A stretch of 64,000 nucleotides of DNA from Proteles cristata cristata (GCA_017311185.1 JAESUZ010003901.1:620001-684000), one strand, 5' to 3'; counted from the first letter of the stretch, positions 11,000 through 22,139 are shown. The notes: generated by a model not told the origin, from the letters alone. A program made the numbers and translations.

Positions 11000-11290
11000 T
11001 CTCTGATCTGCCTTCTTTCTTCCATCACTGTGTCCTCTACCTCCCTCTCACCCTTCCTTGGCCACCCCCCCACCACCACCCACCTCCCTGTCGCGAGAAG
11101 GTTACGGATAACTTCCAATGGTAGCGGCCCCATCAGGTTTTCACTGTTCTTTGTCACCTTTGATCTCTTGGCAGCATTTAACTCTGGTGTTTTGCCCGTT
11201 TTCGAAATCCCTTAGCCTAAGCTCTCTCTTCCAGTTTCTTAGCCAGCCTTTATCAAATCCCCCTCCTCCTCCCTTTCCGTGTTGCCGTGG
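11000..11290 (+). repeat. Pyrimidine-rich old repeat, probably L2-related
   Basis: CT-rich on the plus strand (CCTCTCTCTGATCTGCC, CCCCCCCACCACCACCC). Similar in style to the L2 body seen from 11800, but too diverged to call firmly. Confidence 0.3.
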
Positions 11291-11799
11291 GAGCTGCTGG
11301 AAGCTCTCTCTCTCCTCTGCACACTCTCTCAGTGGAGTGAACGTTGACTGGGGCGGCCACTCAGCATCTATCTACTTCCCTGGTCTTTTGATAGCCGGGT
11401 CTGGTCTCCTTTGGAAAATCACCTCTCCTGCGATGTGCCACGTTGTTGGGAATGGTAGACAAGGTGTCCTTACTTCCTTTAGCCAAGGGGTGGGTATATG
11501 ACCAAGCCAACAGGATCCCTCTCCCAGGACTTTGAATCCTGAGGAGTGGGGAAAGTAGTTGGCGCTGATTCATCTCAGCTTGACCAGATTGTTCGTGAAT
11601 TCTTCCCACCTGGGCACCCAGAACCACCGTGGCTCCTGGCCTTTCTGAGGAGAGGTCCACAGTGGACTCTTCATTTCTTCTAGGCTGTCCCACGTCAAGT
11701 CAGATTGGGTTTCTTTTGCTTACAACCCAGGCCCCCTAACTCGCATGTCCTAGATATGTGGAGCTTTGCTTAGTTCTGAATGGATTCCAAACCTGTTAT

Positions 11800-12290
11800 C
11801 TACAGATGAGCTTGGCCTCTGTTCCCAGCTCCTACTCACATATCTTCAAATGCCTGGCAGACCCTTCCACTTGATGTTTCCTCATCATCTCCACCTCATG
11901 AGTCTAAAGCCGACTTATTCTATGCCCCCTCAAAGCACCTCTTCCTCTTGCTCTCCCCAAATGTTTCTGAGAAGTGACTATCTTCATGGTCACTGAAGCC
12001 AGAAAGATGGGAATGAGTTCTGACTCCTCCCCTTCCCTGTGTTCAACCATATCCAGCCATTCCCTGGGTGCTATTTATAGTCCCCCCCAAATGCCTCTTA
12101 TTCTCCCATTTACCCTCCTTTTTTCTAATTCAGACCCTTCTCACTTCATAATCGTACTACTCCAATATAACTCTAGCCATCCTGTCAGCTTCCAGATGCT
12201 ACCCACTGTTGCCAATCACGCTGCCCCAACTTAAAATACTTCCATGTTTACCACTAAGGTCCAAATTCCTTGGCTTAGACAGTCTTCATA
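11800..12290 (+). repeat. L2 LINE relic, body portion
   Basis: Pyrimidine-rich sequence with L2-type phrases (CCATATCCAGCCATTCC, CACGCTGCCCCAACTT, GGTCCAAATTCCTTGGCTTAG). L2 homology appears to resume at 12720-12900, on the far side of a MIR that is itself split by a microsatellite. Confidence 0.5.
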
Positions 12291-12395
12291 GAGGTTATGG
12301 TCACAGCTTCTGGAATTAGACTACCTGTGTTCAAATTCCCTTCCCACTACTACATGATTTTTTTCTTTTTTCTTTCTTTCTTCCTTCCTTCCTTT

Positions 12396-12460
<65 letters not shown>

Positions 12461-12511
12461 TTCCTTCCTTCCTTCCTTCCTTCCTTCCTTCCTTCCTTCC
12501 TTCCTTCCTTC

Positions 12512-12558
<47 letters not shown>

Positions 12559-12710
12559 AGTAACTTAATGTCTGAGCCTCAGTTTCCTTATCTATAAAGC
12601 GGAGGGTTTTAATAGTATAACCTTAGCATAAATTTATGTGAGAATTGACTGACTAATGCATGAAATAGGTTCCGCTGAGTAAGCTAGGTAAGCGCTCAAT
12701 AAAAAATTAT
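12290..12710 (+). repeat. MIR SINE split by a microsatellite
   Basis: The left part (12295-12355) has the MIR head-to-core transition 'TCTGGAATTAGACTACCTGTGTTCA'-like order. The right part (12560-12710) continues with GAGCCTCAGTTTCCTTATC and the MIR 3' end with 'AGCGCTCAATAAA'. The two halves belong to one MIR interrupted at 12361-12558 by a tetranucleotide tract. MIRs are ancient tRNA-derived SINEs with no coding capacity. Confidence 0.75.
12361..12558 (+). repeat. Compound (CTTT)n/(CCTT)n/(CTTT)n microsatellite
   Basis: About 195 bp of almost pure pyrimidine on the plus strand in three blocks: CTTT units to about 12458, CCTT units to about 12513, then CTTT units to 12558. The apparent protein with long runs of F, S and P here is an artefact. 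Such tracts are hypermutable and can adopt triplex structure. Confidence 0.97.
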
Positions 12711-12719
12711 TACAATGAA

Positions 12720-12895
12720 AGCTCTCCACAATTTAACTCCAACCTACCTTGTGAGCCTTATTTTCTCACTAGATCGTCCTAAAGGCTTTACTAATCAGAC
12801 CTGAATCACTCACCTAAATTCATATTGTAGTTTTCTACCATGATACCATGGTTCAAACCATTCTCTCGGCTCCAAATGCCTTTCTCTCGTTCCAT
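12720..12895 (+). repeat. L2 LINE relic, continued
   Basis: Phrases CTCCACAATTTAACTCC and CGGCTCCAAATGCCTTTCTC match the L2 body, continuing from 12290 across the MIR. Confidence 0.45.
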
Positions 12896-12896
12896 C

Positions 12897-13320
12897 TGTA
12901 TCAGTTATCTGATCTTGCACTACAAACCATCTCAATCTTAATTGCTTAAAGCAACCATTTTATTTGTTCATGATTCTATGGGTTAGCTGGGTGGGCTTCC
13001 ACTGAATGTCTCGTCTCTGACTTACCTGTGTTGTCCCACCTCGTCACGTGTATGGATGCTCAACAGGGATGGCTGGAAGCCTCTGCCATCTCTCCCTTCA
13101 AGCATGTTCATCTTCATGGGCCTTTCCCCCTTGTCCTATTTCAGGCTAAGGGGAGTTCCCTCAACATGGGTCTTCCAGCAATAGCTGGACTCCGAGAGGG
13201 TGAAAACAGAAATTGCAATATCTCTTAAGGGCTAGCCTTGGATTTAGCACAATGTCACTTCCGCGTTCACAGCAGGCCCCAGAGCTATCTCAGATTGAAG
13301 AAGTAGATGGCCTCTTGACG
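12897..13320 (-). repeat. MLT1-like LTR (MaLR), diverged
   Basis: Starts with a degenerate 'TATCAGTTATCTGATCTTGC' and contains GGTTAGCTGGGTGGGCTTC and 'AATGTCACTTCCGCGTTC', consistent with the reverse strand of an old MLT1-type LTR. Family call moderate. Confidence 0.45.
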
Positions 13321-13340
13321 AGAGGGGTAGTAATCACCTT

Positions 13341-13502
13341 GGGCTGTTATAACAAGATACCATAGACTCAGTGGCTTAGATAATAGATTCTCTCAAGGTT
13401 CTGGAGGCTAGAAAACCCAGACCAGGGTACCATCAAGGTTGGTTTCTGGTGAGACTTCTTGTCTTGTAGTTGGCTGCCTGCTTGCTGAGTGCTTAGATGG
13501 TC

Positions 13503-13544
<42 letters not shown>

Positions 13545-13714
13545 GTTCTTTTGTATCTTATAAAGACACCACGGCTATTGGATTAGAGCCCCACCTTTAT
13601 GTCCTCACTTAAACTCAATTATCTTCTTCGAGGGCCTATCTCTAAATACAGTCACATTGGGGGTCAGGGTTTCAAAGCATACAAACTCTGGAGGCACATC
13701 ATCTAGTCTATAAC
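13341..13714 (-). repeat. MLT1-type MaLR LTR with (GA)n tract
   Basis: The reverse-complement signature runs in order: GGCTGTTATAACAAGATACC, GGTTCTGGAGGCTAGAA, CTTATAAAGACACCA, GGATTAGAGCCCCACC, 'CTCTAAATACAGTCACATTG', ending CTATAACA. A (GA)n run at 13506-13538 has expanded inside it. Solo LTR of the ERVL-MaLR class. Confidence 0.75.
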
Positions 13715-14053
13715 AAGAGGAGTGAAAACATCGCATTGCCAAAAGACACGCAAGGATGAGAGGGATTACTGTCCCCATTCCTGGACATCATCCACCAGCC
13801 TTTTCTGCCACCGAAATAATTTCCCCCCTTCACAGTTTCCCCCTTTCGGCCTGGCCGGCCACGATGTGTCCACACTCAGCACTCCTGCAAGCTCTAAGTA
13901 CGGGTTGCTTATTTCACATGACCACATCCTGCCTCGGATGTAAGCGTCTGGTTTAGGCTCTAACCTCAAGGCAGTGGCCATAGTCTTTTATATCTTTAAG
14001 TTTTCATACAGGGCCTTGCATGAGAAGGGCCATACTAGATGTTGGCGGAATGA

Positions 14054-14214
14054 ATGAACAATGCAGCTGATTTTACTGTTCCAAAAAGTGACAGCCACTC
14101 GCCAACCAGGCTAAAGTCTGGCACTCAAGCAAGCGTGTGTGTTTTCACTGCTTTTCCTTTGCCCTCAGTCTTCCGCTTCTTCCCACTCTTCTGCTGCGCA
14201 TGGGGAGAACTCAG
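14054..14214. other. Non-coding DNA between repeats
   Basis: Short unassigned stretch. The open frame here is not supported as a gene. Confidence 0.3.
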
Positions 14215-14428
14215 AAGACTAGACCCTGGGAGCCCGAAGGTCTGAGCCCTTGTCCCCGTTCTGCCTCCTATTTATTGTGATCATGGGCCAGCCATTTGAT
14301 TTCTCTGGGCCTCAGTTTCTTCTTGTCCACTAGAAGAATAGCGGTACCTTTTTCGGGTTGTGAGAAAGGAATATGATCATTTAGGTGAAGGTATACTTTG
14401 GGAGTCCAAAGAATTTCACAGGTACTAA
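14215..14428 (+). repeat. MIR SINE
   Basis: MIR core and 3' phrases in order: GAGCCCTTGTCCCCGTTCTG, GGGCCTCAGTTTCTTCTTG, then a diverged 'GTGAGAAAGGAATATGATC' end. The L2-like tail is degraded. Confidence 0.6.
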
Positions 14429-14429
14429 T

Positions 14430-14818
14430 CCTTGTCTTATTCCGGTGGGGCTATCATAACAAAATACCAGAGCCTGGGTGGCTTAAAGAATAGAAATCTA
14501 TTTTCTCACAGTTCTGGAGGCTGGAAATCGAAGATCAGGGTGCCAGCACGATCAGTTTCTAGTAAGACTCTCCCCCTAGGTTGCAAAGGGCCTGCTTCTC
14601 ACTGTGGTCACATGACCTCTTTGTGCAAACACAGAAGGAGAAAGAGAGCTCTGTTGTGCCTCTTCGAAGGACACTAATCCTATTACATGAGGACACCACC
14701 CTTATGACCTTACTTACCCTTCATTTCTTCCACAAAGACAAATCTCCAGATGCCGTCACATTGGGGTTAAAGCTACAACAGACACATTTGGGGGGAGAGG
14801 GAGGAAACGTTCCATCTG
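14430..14818 (-). repeat. MLT1-type MaLR LTR
   Basis: In order: GGGGCTATCATAACAAAATA, GCCTGGGTGGCTTAAAGAAT, TTCTCACAGTTCTGGAGGC, 'GGACACCACCCTTATGACC', 'GATGCCGTCACATTGGGG'. This is the reverse strand of an MLT1-like LTR, about 390 bp and close to full length. Confidence 0.8.
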
Positions 14819-15480
14819 TAAGATTGCTGTTGGTGACTCTGAAGCACACAACTGATCTCCATTGGTCTAGTTTGGCTCCTTGCTGATTCTGCTCGATACC
14901 AGCACTTTCTGCATACATTCTAGAGTGGCTGGCCCATTGCAGAAATCAACAAGCCATAGCTTTTGTTCTTGTTGTCTCAGCCCCTAAGGACAGATTTTGG
15001 GGGGGGGGGAGGGGAGGGTAAGTGTTCTGAGATGTCCAGTTGTAAATAGAGGAAAGGGTTTGTCCGCTTCAGTTCCTATCCTTACACCAGGTTAGAGAGC
15101 CTTCTGAGAACTCTGTTGGTTTATCTCCAAACCCTAGAAAGACCCCTGAAGAGTGAGAATAACCAGCCTTTATATTCTAAACACTAGCTTCTGAGTAGAA
15201 GAAGAAAAACATTTAGTTTTTAAAAATCAAAGGCTGCCAAACCAGCCCTACAGCCGGTTACAGGGCAGGAGCTGACATGCGCTCCAGCTTGCATCACTGG
15301 AAAGTGGTTCTCAATGTCCCGGGGCCACCAGCCTCCCATTGTGGGGAAGGACCCTGTGTCGCACTTCCCTCATCTGCTTCTACTTATCACCCCTTCTTGC
15401 ACACCATTTTAGATTTAATGAGGATAATAATGCCCCCATCTCAGTGAGACTCTGAAGAAAGACTGGTTCTTATTAAAGAA
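14819..15480. other. Non-coding DNA
   Basis: Includes a G-rich run (15000-15020, potential G-tract). No gene or named repeat is seen. Confidence 0.4.
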
Positions 15481-15495
15481 TAAAAATCAATTATT

Positions 15496-15719
15496 GGGGC
15501 ATCTGGGTGGCTTAGTTGGTGAAGCATCCAACTTTAGTCCAGGTCATGTTCTCATGGTTCGTGGCTTCGAGCCCCACATTAGACTCTGTACTGACAGCTC
15601 AGAGCCTGGAGCCTGCTTTGGATTCTGTCTCCCTCTCTCTCTGCCCCTCCCTGCTCACACATACACACACTCTTTCTCTCTCTCTCTTTCAAAAGTAAAT
15701 AAACATTTTTTTTTTAAAG
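15496..15719 (+). mobile_element. Felid SINE, older subfamily
   Basis: Head GGGGCATCTGGGTGGCTTAG with CpG decay. The middle carries a CACACATACACACAC stretch, and the tail is AAGTAAATAAACATT. Target duplication TCAATTATT at 15487-15495 and 15720-15728. Confidence 0.94.
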
Positions 15720-16020
15720 TCAATTATTAGCTTACATCAGACATGTAGATCTATCATCACTTTTTAAGCAGTAACTCCTAAAAGGCCCCCAGAAAATACC
15801 CTTCTGCCTCTCTCTCTAGCCTACCCTCTGCAGATTTCTACCCTAAAAGATCTAGGAAGAAGCAACTCAGCTGTGAGGCAGACTGTGTGAGCTTTGACTC
15901 ACTGTATCTCTTAACATGTGCTATTGACACCTGTGTCATCCTGGCATCGAACATCTCTTCGGAAATTCTAAAGTGAAGAAGGGACCTTATAGATCCTCAG
16001 CCCAGCATGTTTTAAAAGTG
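15720..16020. other. Non-coding DNA
   Basis: No repeat or gene recognised. Confidence 0.35.
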
Positions 16021-16021
16021 T

Positions 16022-16175
16022 AGTCCGAGGATGGGCTGCAAGACCGACTTTGAGATTCTTGTTACAAATGCACCTGCGAATCCATCCCAGGAGCTACTCT
16101 GCTGAACGTGAATATTTTCACCAAGCCCTCCAGACGTCATTTAAACACACAAATCTAAGCACTGATGTAGTCCAA
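16022..16175 (+). repeat. MER5A-type DNA transposon relic, copy 1
   Basis: AGTGTAGTCCGAGGATGGGC at the start, then TGAGATTCTTGTTACAAATG and ACCAAGCCCTCCAGACGTC match the hAT-Charlie MER5A order. Non-autonomous, with no transposase. Confidence 0.6.
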
Positions 16176-16194
16176 GCCCTGACTTCTGAAGATG

Positions 16195-16345
16195 TAATTT
16201 TTAGACTGGTGGTATCGACATCATCCAAAGGCTTGTTAGAGATGCAGAATTTCAGGCCTGCCCCCAACCTACTGAATCAGAATCTATATTTTAATCAGAT
16301 CCCCCACTTGAATCATATGAACATGAAAGTTTAAGAATACGGGTC
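16195..16345 (+). repeat. MER5A-type DNA transposon relic, copy 2
   Basis: GGTATCGACATCATCCAAAG, CTTGTTAGAGATGCAGAATT, CCTACTGAATCAGAATCT and GAATCATATGAACATGAAAG follow the MER5A order clearly. Lies about 20 bp after a first copy in the same orientation. Confidence 0.75.
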
Positions 16346-16429
16346 TAATCTGCTTGTTAATATACAAGGCAGCTGGGGTCCAGGAACCCAAATGACTTGC
16401 TCAAGGCCACATAAGTAAACCAGGAGCCT

Positions 16430-16630
16430 ATGTGGATGAGTGGGTAAGAGCCTCTGCTTAGAGTCAGACCAGTATTCAAGTCCAGGCTCTTCCCTCTGTT
16501 AACCTAATGTCTTAGGTAAATCCCTGTAAAAATATATAAGCCTCCAATTATTTGTTGTTAAACATAGTAATTCTACCTCATAGGCTTGTTGAGAACATAC
16601 AATAAAAAACATGTAAAAAGCTCCTAGAAA
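16430..16630 (+). repeat. MIR SINE
   Basis: GGGTAAGAGCCTCTGCTTAG head, GAGTCAGACCAGTATTCAAG, then CTACCTCATAGGCTTGTTG and the AAAAAGCTCCTAG 3' end. A good MIR match. Confidence 0.8.
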
Positions 16631-16639
16631 TGATCATTA

Positions 16640-17400
16640 ATCTAACTTAGATTTCCCGATTCTATGCTGCTTTACAGGCATCCTGTATGGCAAGCAAGAA
16701 ATGAGAAATAGTGCTTTCCATAAATTTGGTCTTTTTGAGGCTATTATGTCTAATTTAGATTCTAGGGTTTGAAAGAATGAGGACAAGGGTTTCCTCATTT
16801 TCCAGAGTAAAGTAAACAGAGTGTGATCCAACCAGGAGATTTCACAGACTCCTGCTCTCCCCACACCCCTGGCTTGGCTTGGCTTGGCCGTGATGACCCA
16901 ACCCTGGGGAAATGCGCAGGCGGGTAAGGCTTTGGCCCAGGCTCTTCCTCAGCTTGCAGGTGCTTGCCCCCCTTTTTGTCACTGCTTTAGGCATCCTTTG
17001 GCCCCCAGAATTTTTGTGTGGGCTCTTACAGACTTTCCAACTGGGGCTTTTCATCTCTCTGACTCCTGGGAGGCCTAATAAACTCAGGCCCTTCCCTCCA
17101 TATATCTAAAGTCACCTGCCCTGTGCATAATCCCAGAGGACTGGCCAACTAAGATGATAAATCAAGTTCAACCTTCACTTACACATGCATTTTAGTGAGA
17201 TCGTTTCTTGTCTTAAGTCCTAAAGAGTGAGCAACATATCGCTCAGTGGCGCAGATATTTTTGAGTGGAATGACAATGGGATTTTTTATTTTCCACAAAT
17301 CCTGCAACTTGAGCAATAGCAGCAGCTCCTTTGATTGAAATGGTCTCTAGGGACCCACCTTCTTTTCATCCCTCCCTCCCTCCATTTCCTTTCTCCCTCT
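16640..17400. other. Non-coding DNA with a short (GGCTT)n tandem
   Basis: 16871-16889 is a GGCTT tandem of about four units. 17360-17395 is a CCCT-rich patch. No gene is seen. Confidence 0.4.
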
Positions 17401-17409
17401 TTCCTCATT

Positions 17410-18325
17410 TTATAAGCCGCACTTAAAAGAATATAAACTTTGATTTGGGAATAATTTGAGGTTTACAGAAAAGCTGCAAAGATAATGTAGAGAGTCGGTC
17501 TAATATTTGCCAAAACTTAGAAATTAACATTGCCACAATGTCATTAACTGAACTGCCCCGGCACTCCCACTGGGGAAAAAAAATGCATTTACTTGTCATG
17601 TCTCTGTAGTGTCCTCAGTCTGTGAAAGATTCTCAGTTCCCTAGTTTTTCATGATCTTGCCCATTTGAGGAAAACAGGACAGGTGTTTTGTAGAATCTCA
17701 CTGTGGGTTTGTTTGAAGTGCTCCCTATGATTAGACTGGAGTTGTGGGCTTGGGGGAGAAGACCACAGAGGTGAGGCACCCCTCCCATCCCAGCGTATCA
17801 GAGCTGCATTCTGTCAATTGCATCATTGGTGGAGTTAACCTTGGTCATGTGGGTAAGGTGGTGTTTGCCACGTGTCTCCACTGTTAAGTGTTATTTTCCC
17901 CTTCCCAAACTCTGTACCTTGGCTGCCTGTCACTAAGTTCAGTGTACCCTCAAGGAGATTGAGCTCCTTTAACATCTACTTAGATTAAATGGGAGATCTT
18001 CCATGGGGAAGATTTGTCCCTTCTCCCCATGGATTTATTTAATTCATTCATTTATTTATTTATATTAGTATGGACTTATTTTTGTTTACTTTCGACTTAG
18101 GGTTGTAATATGACACCACCCTATTCATTTTGTTGCTCAGATTTGTATAGATTTAGCCATTGGCCATTGGTGAACATTGGAGGTCCTCTTCCATCCCTGT
18201 GACACCCCCCTCCCCAACCTTTTGTCTTTTGATGACTTTCTTGCTTTCTGGAGCTCCAAAATGCTCCAGGCTCATCTCACATACCTTCACCACCCTAGAA
18301 TCAGTCATTTATTCAAAAAATCCCT
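17410..18325 (+). repeat. Old L1 (L1M-type) 3' region, left part
   Basis: The well-known non-coding L1M stretch: AAATTAACATTGCCACAATG, CTTGTCATGTCTCTGTAGTG, 'TGATTAGACTGGAGTTGTGG', GGTAAGGTGGTGTTTGCCAC, 'TGCTCCAGGCTCATCTCACA'. It continues at 18546 after a SINE. No ORF2 coding remains. Confidence 0.7.
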
Positions 18326-18545
18326 GGGGTGCCTGGGTGGCTCAGTTGGTTAAGCATCCGACTTCGGCTCAGGTCATGATCTCACAGTTCGTGGGTTCGA
18401 GCCTCACGTCGGGCTCTGTGCTGACAGCTCAGAGCCTGGAGCCTGTTTCAGATCCTATGTCTCCCTCTCTCTCTGACCCTCCCCTGCTCATGCTGTCTCT
18501 CTCTCAGAAATAAATAAAACATTAAAAAACAAAACAAAACAAAAC
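18326..18545 (+). mobile_element. Felid SINE, intermediate subfamily
   Basis: Head GGGGTGCCTGGGTGGCTCAG. Tail AAATAAATAAAACATT followed by a (CAAAA)n-type repeat. Inserted in the old L1 relic. Flanks AAAAATCCCT / AAAAACCCT suggest the target duplication. Confidence 0.94.
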
Positions 18546-18700
18546 AAAAACCCTAGTTCCTTCTGTTGGAGAACAGCATTTAGAAACCAAGAGCAGGGCA
18601 CTCTTTGTGTTTATTGCTAAGGCATGAAATACTTTTGAAAGCCAGCATTTGGTATTGTACCCATAGGTATGAAATAATCCACATCGTCTCTCTTTAGCTC
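18546..18700 (+). repeat. Old L1 (L1M-type) 3' region, right part
   Basis: CCTAGTTCCTTCTGTTGGAG, GAACAGCATTTAGAAACCAA and 'TTTATTGCTAAGGCATGAAA' continue the L1M relic interrupted by the SINE at 18326. Confidence 0.65.
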
Positions 18701-19680
18701 TATGTCTCCAGCATCCGGAGAGCTTACTCTGATTTACTCATGAGAAAAGGTTTCCATATGTTCCAGTGTACACATCTTGGTAATATTGGACATCCCCTTG
18801 CATCTTATTCATGGGAAATTATGTTCTGTACTGTGCCACAGCAGTACAATCAGCCCAATATAACATTTCTATCTGATACCTATTAACATACCCAGATGGA
18901 TATTCATATAATAAATTCAAGACTCAGATCAAAATCTGGATATACCCATGGAGAGATTACGCTCTTCTGCAGCACATCGGTTGCCAGCCAGTATGTAGCA
19001 CATATGATTGTTTATGGAACACAAGTTAGTTACCTGCACACGTCTCATTCATTTATAACAAATTCTAAGAAATAACAGCAAAAGAGAGACACACTGATTG
19101 AGGAATCACATGTACCTGATATGCCATCCCTCTTTCTGACTCATGGAAATTGGATTTTGTTCAGGCATCTATTCATCTATCACTCCAATACCTGTTTGGG
19201 GAGTAAATCCTGGGGCATCTTGGCCAATCATGATCATTCCATTCTCTTTGCCAGTGCTTGGTGTAGAGGTAGAAATAATCTGCAGGAAAGGGAATTGGTG
19301 GAAAAGCTTCTGAGAAAGACTGTCTTGATGGTGAGAAGCGATCTGTACTGAAAGAGGTCACTTCCGCTTGCTGCCCAGACCTGCAGCAGCCATCTTGTGG
19401 CCACAAAGAGGAACTAAGGCAACATGCTGAGGACAAAGAGGCAAAAGGCAGAAAGCACCTGGGTCTCTGGTGATGTCATTGAGCTGCTCCCAACCAACCC
19501 AAGGGCCCTGCCTAGGAGCCTCTTGTTGTATAAGGTGGTAAATATTTCTTATTGTCTTGGCAATTTGAATTATTTCTTTTACTTGCAGCCTAATCAACAT
19601 AATAAACATGTACTACTTTAGATTATTTTAAAGCAACTATTAACTTTTATTTGGATCCAAGGCCCTTTTCTGAACTCATC
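18701..19680. other. Non-coding DNA, unassigned
   Basis: No gene is seen. Part of 19190-19620 may be an old LTR relic ('GGTGGTAAATATTTCTTATTG', 'CATAATAAACATG') but I cannot name it. Overlapping frames at 19121-19621 are not supported. Confidence 0.35.
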
Positions 19681-19745
19681 CATCCATCTGTCTGTCTGTC
19701 CATCCATCCATCCATCCATCCATCCATCCATCCATCCAACCATCC
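19681..19745 (+). repeat. (CCAT)n microsatellite
   Basis: A CTGT triplet of units, then about ten uninterrupted CCAT units. Confidence 0.95.
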
Positions 19746-19800
19746 TTTTATTTTTAACAAATATTTACTAAAACATGTCAGCAAAAGTTAGAGAGACATT

Positions 19801-20026
19801 GGGGCGCCTGGGTGGCTCAGTCAGTTAAACGTCTGACTTGGGCTCAGGTCATTATCTCCTGGTTCAGGAGTTCGAGCCCCTCATCAGGCTCTGTGCTGAC
19901 AGGTCCGAGCATGGAGCCTGTTTCAGATTCTGTGTCTCCCTCTCTCTCTGCCTCTCCCCCACTCATGCTCTGTCTCTCTCTGTCTCTCAAAAAGGAATAA
20001 ATGTTAAAAAAAAAAGTTTTAAAAGA
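19801..20026 (+). mobile_element. Felid SINE, intermediate subfamily
   Basis: Head GGGGCGCCTGGGTGGCTCAG, with GACAGGTCCGAGCATGGAGC in the middle. Perfect 12-bp duplication TAGAGAGACATT at 19789-19800 and 20027-20038. Confidence 0.95.
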
Positions 20027-20079
20027 TAGAGAGACATTAAGCAAATGATCACATGTGCATATAGTGACAAACTGATAAA

Positions 20080-20470
20080 TAAGAAGGAAAGGTGTAAGTA
20101 ACTCTGTGAGAATTACTGAAGGATACAATTTAGATTAAGGAGGGGTGGCATTAAGGTAAGACTTCCTTAGCAAGCGATGTGTGAACTGAGGTCTGAGAGG
20201 GAAGGTAGGGGGTGGAAGGTGTTAAGGTACTGCATGTGCAAAGCCTCCAATCATGTAGCACGATGCCCTGGAAGAAACTGCAGAAGACCCATGAGACAGA
20301 GGGAAGGAAGGGGGAAAGAGAAGCGCCTCTAAGACCAAAGAGGTAAGCAAGGTCCAGGGGGCAAAGGATCAATCTTAGAGACCATAGTAAGGACTTTTCT
20401 CTTTCCTAAGAGAAAAAAAAGATAATGAAGGGCTCTGAGAGTCATGACCTAGCCAGTGCTGTTGGGGTAA
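20080..20470. repeat. Old interspersed repeat, family not named
   Basis: The order 'GAACTGAGGTCTGAGAGG', 'TGCATGTGCAAAGCC', GGGCTCTGAGAGTCATGACC follows a common old mammalian repeat that I cannot name. Non-coding. Confidence 0.35.
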
Positions 20471-20845
20471 CTTTGGGCTCAATCTTGCCATAGTCTTGCA
20501 TTCGAGTGCAAAACACGGTCCTTGAACATTCTAATCATTACTTGGGCCTTTGAAAGGGGATCCTTGACAGAAAGTATCAGAGCTCCTCCAAAATCTATTT
20601 GCTCCTCTTTGTTTCCCAGGCTTGCTTGCAGTGTGGTTGGGACCATGAGACTGGGTTTGGCTGTGATGATGTTGGTCCTTTCCAGGTCTGGTTCTTAAAA
20701 ACACGGATAGGATGTTTTAGTCCTTGCTCCACCTGCCACCATGAACTTGGAGATCATCTTTCTGGGCAGTAAGATGTAAAAGGGCTGTGGTGACCTGCAT
20801 AGATCAGATTTTGAATAAATGAGAAATAAGACCTGCCTCCTTTTT

Positions 20846-20872
20846 AAAAAATTTTTTTAATATTTATTTATT

Positions 20873-20916
<44 letters not shown>

Positions 20917-21074
20917 CAGGGGAGAAGCAGAGAGAGAAGACACAGAATCTGAAGCAGGCTCCAGGCTCTGAGCTGTCAGCACAGAGTCCAACACGGGGCT
21001 CAAACCCACAAACCGTGAGATCATGACCAGATTGGAAGTCGGATGTGCAACCGGCTGAGCCACCCAGGTGCCCC
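20846..21074 (-). mobile_element. Felid SINE with expanded (GA)n
   Basis: Minus-strand copy ending in GAGCCACCCAGGTGCCCC on the plus strand. The CT tract has expanded to about 34 bp of (GA)n at 20877-20911. Imperfect duplication ATAAGACC...CTTTTT on both sides. Confidence 0.94.
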
Positions 21075-21138
21075 ATAAGACCCTCTTTTTAAGGCCCTGA
21101 GGTTTCAGGGTCTCTTTGTTACTGCAGTGCAATTTAAC

Positions 21139-21553
21139 TGTATTCGCTCCGTGGAGCTGCTCTAGCAAATTACTACAAACTGAGCAGCAACTGAAATTTA
21201 TTCTCTCATAATTCTGGAGGCTCGAAGTCTGAAATCAGGGTGTTGGCAGGGTCACGCTTCCCCCGAAAGGTGTAAGGAAGAGTCCTTCTGGAGATCCTTG
21301 GAGTTCTTTCGCTTGTAGCTTCATCACCCAGTCTCTGTCTCCATCTTCTTCTCCATGTGTGTCTGTATCTGTCTGTGTCTTCAGATGGCCTTATTGGGAC
21401 ACAAGTGCTAGATTTAGGGGCCCAATTTTATCCAGTATGACCTCATTTTAACTGAACCAATCAGATCTGCAAGGACCCTATTTCCAAATAAGGTCACATG
21501 CAGAGGTTCCTAGTGGACACGCGTTTTGGGGGGACACTATTCCACCCACTACA
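21139..21553 (-). repeat. MLT1-type MaLR LTR, near full length
   Basis: In order: GCTCTAGCAAATTACTACAA, CTCATAATTCTGGAGGCTCG, 'CCAGTATGACCTCATTTTAA', CCTATTTCCAAATAAGGTCA, GGGGGGACACTATTCCACCC, ending CACTACA. A clear MLT1A-like solo LTR on the reverse strand. Confidence 0.88.
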
Positions 21554-21869
21554 ATAACTAATCCAGAATAACTTATTATGCAGTAGCAACATTCCTTAAA
21601 ACCACCACCTCTGTCATCCCCAATTCCAGGGCAGCTCTGGAACCTGGCCCCTCCCTTCTTCCACCCTGACTCTTCCCCCGGGTTGAGCCTGCAGGGCCAT
21701 TGTTGTCTCATGCCGTCACTTTTTCTCCCACCTTTCTGTGCACCCTCGCTCCATACATTCATCTTGACTTAAGATCGCAACGATCCTGGCTGGCAAAGGC
21801 AGGGTATCCACAGAGGGCAGAGCAAAGAGGAGGAAATTAAGAAGCAAAAGCCAAAATATTTTGGTACAT

Positions 21870-22135
21870 GAGTGAAGGTGGAAGTTAATAGGTCCCCATC
21901 AAATCTGCATTTTAAAAGATCATTCTGGCCACAGTTGAGTCTGATGATGGGGGGCAGATGAGGGCATGCACTGCGTCAGGAGGACACTGGGAAACTAGTG
22001 TAGCAGCCACACTAGCTTACCAGTGTATAGCTTCCCAGTGTAGCAGTCCTGAGAGCTCGGATCGGGGTGATGGCGGAGGAATGCAGGTGCGGGTAACTCC
22101 AGCTACAACACTGATAAGAAGGGGGGTGAGGGAGA
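21870..22135. repeat. Old interspersed repeat fragment, family not named
   Basis: 'AAAAGATCATTCTGGCCACA' and 'ATGATGGGGGGCAGATGAGGG' belong to the same unnamed old repeat as suspected at 29040-29440. A local near-repeat of the CACACTAGCTTACCAGTGTA word occurs at 22008-22045. Confidence 0.35.
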
Positions 22136-22139
22136 GAAT

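Noticed and set aside
12297..12560. Frame coding long F/S/L/P runs
   Set aside because: It is a translation of the CTTT/CCTT microsatellite.
20857..21168. About 100-codon frames through SINEs (also at 24213, 18160, 15494, 2853 and others)
   Set aside because: Repeated, near-identical peptides across the window come from reading through SINEs and have no independent support.
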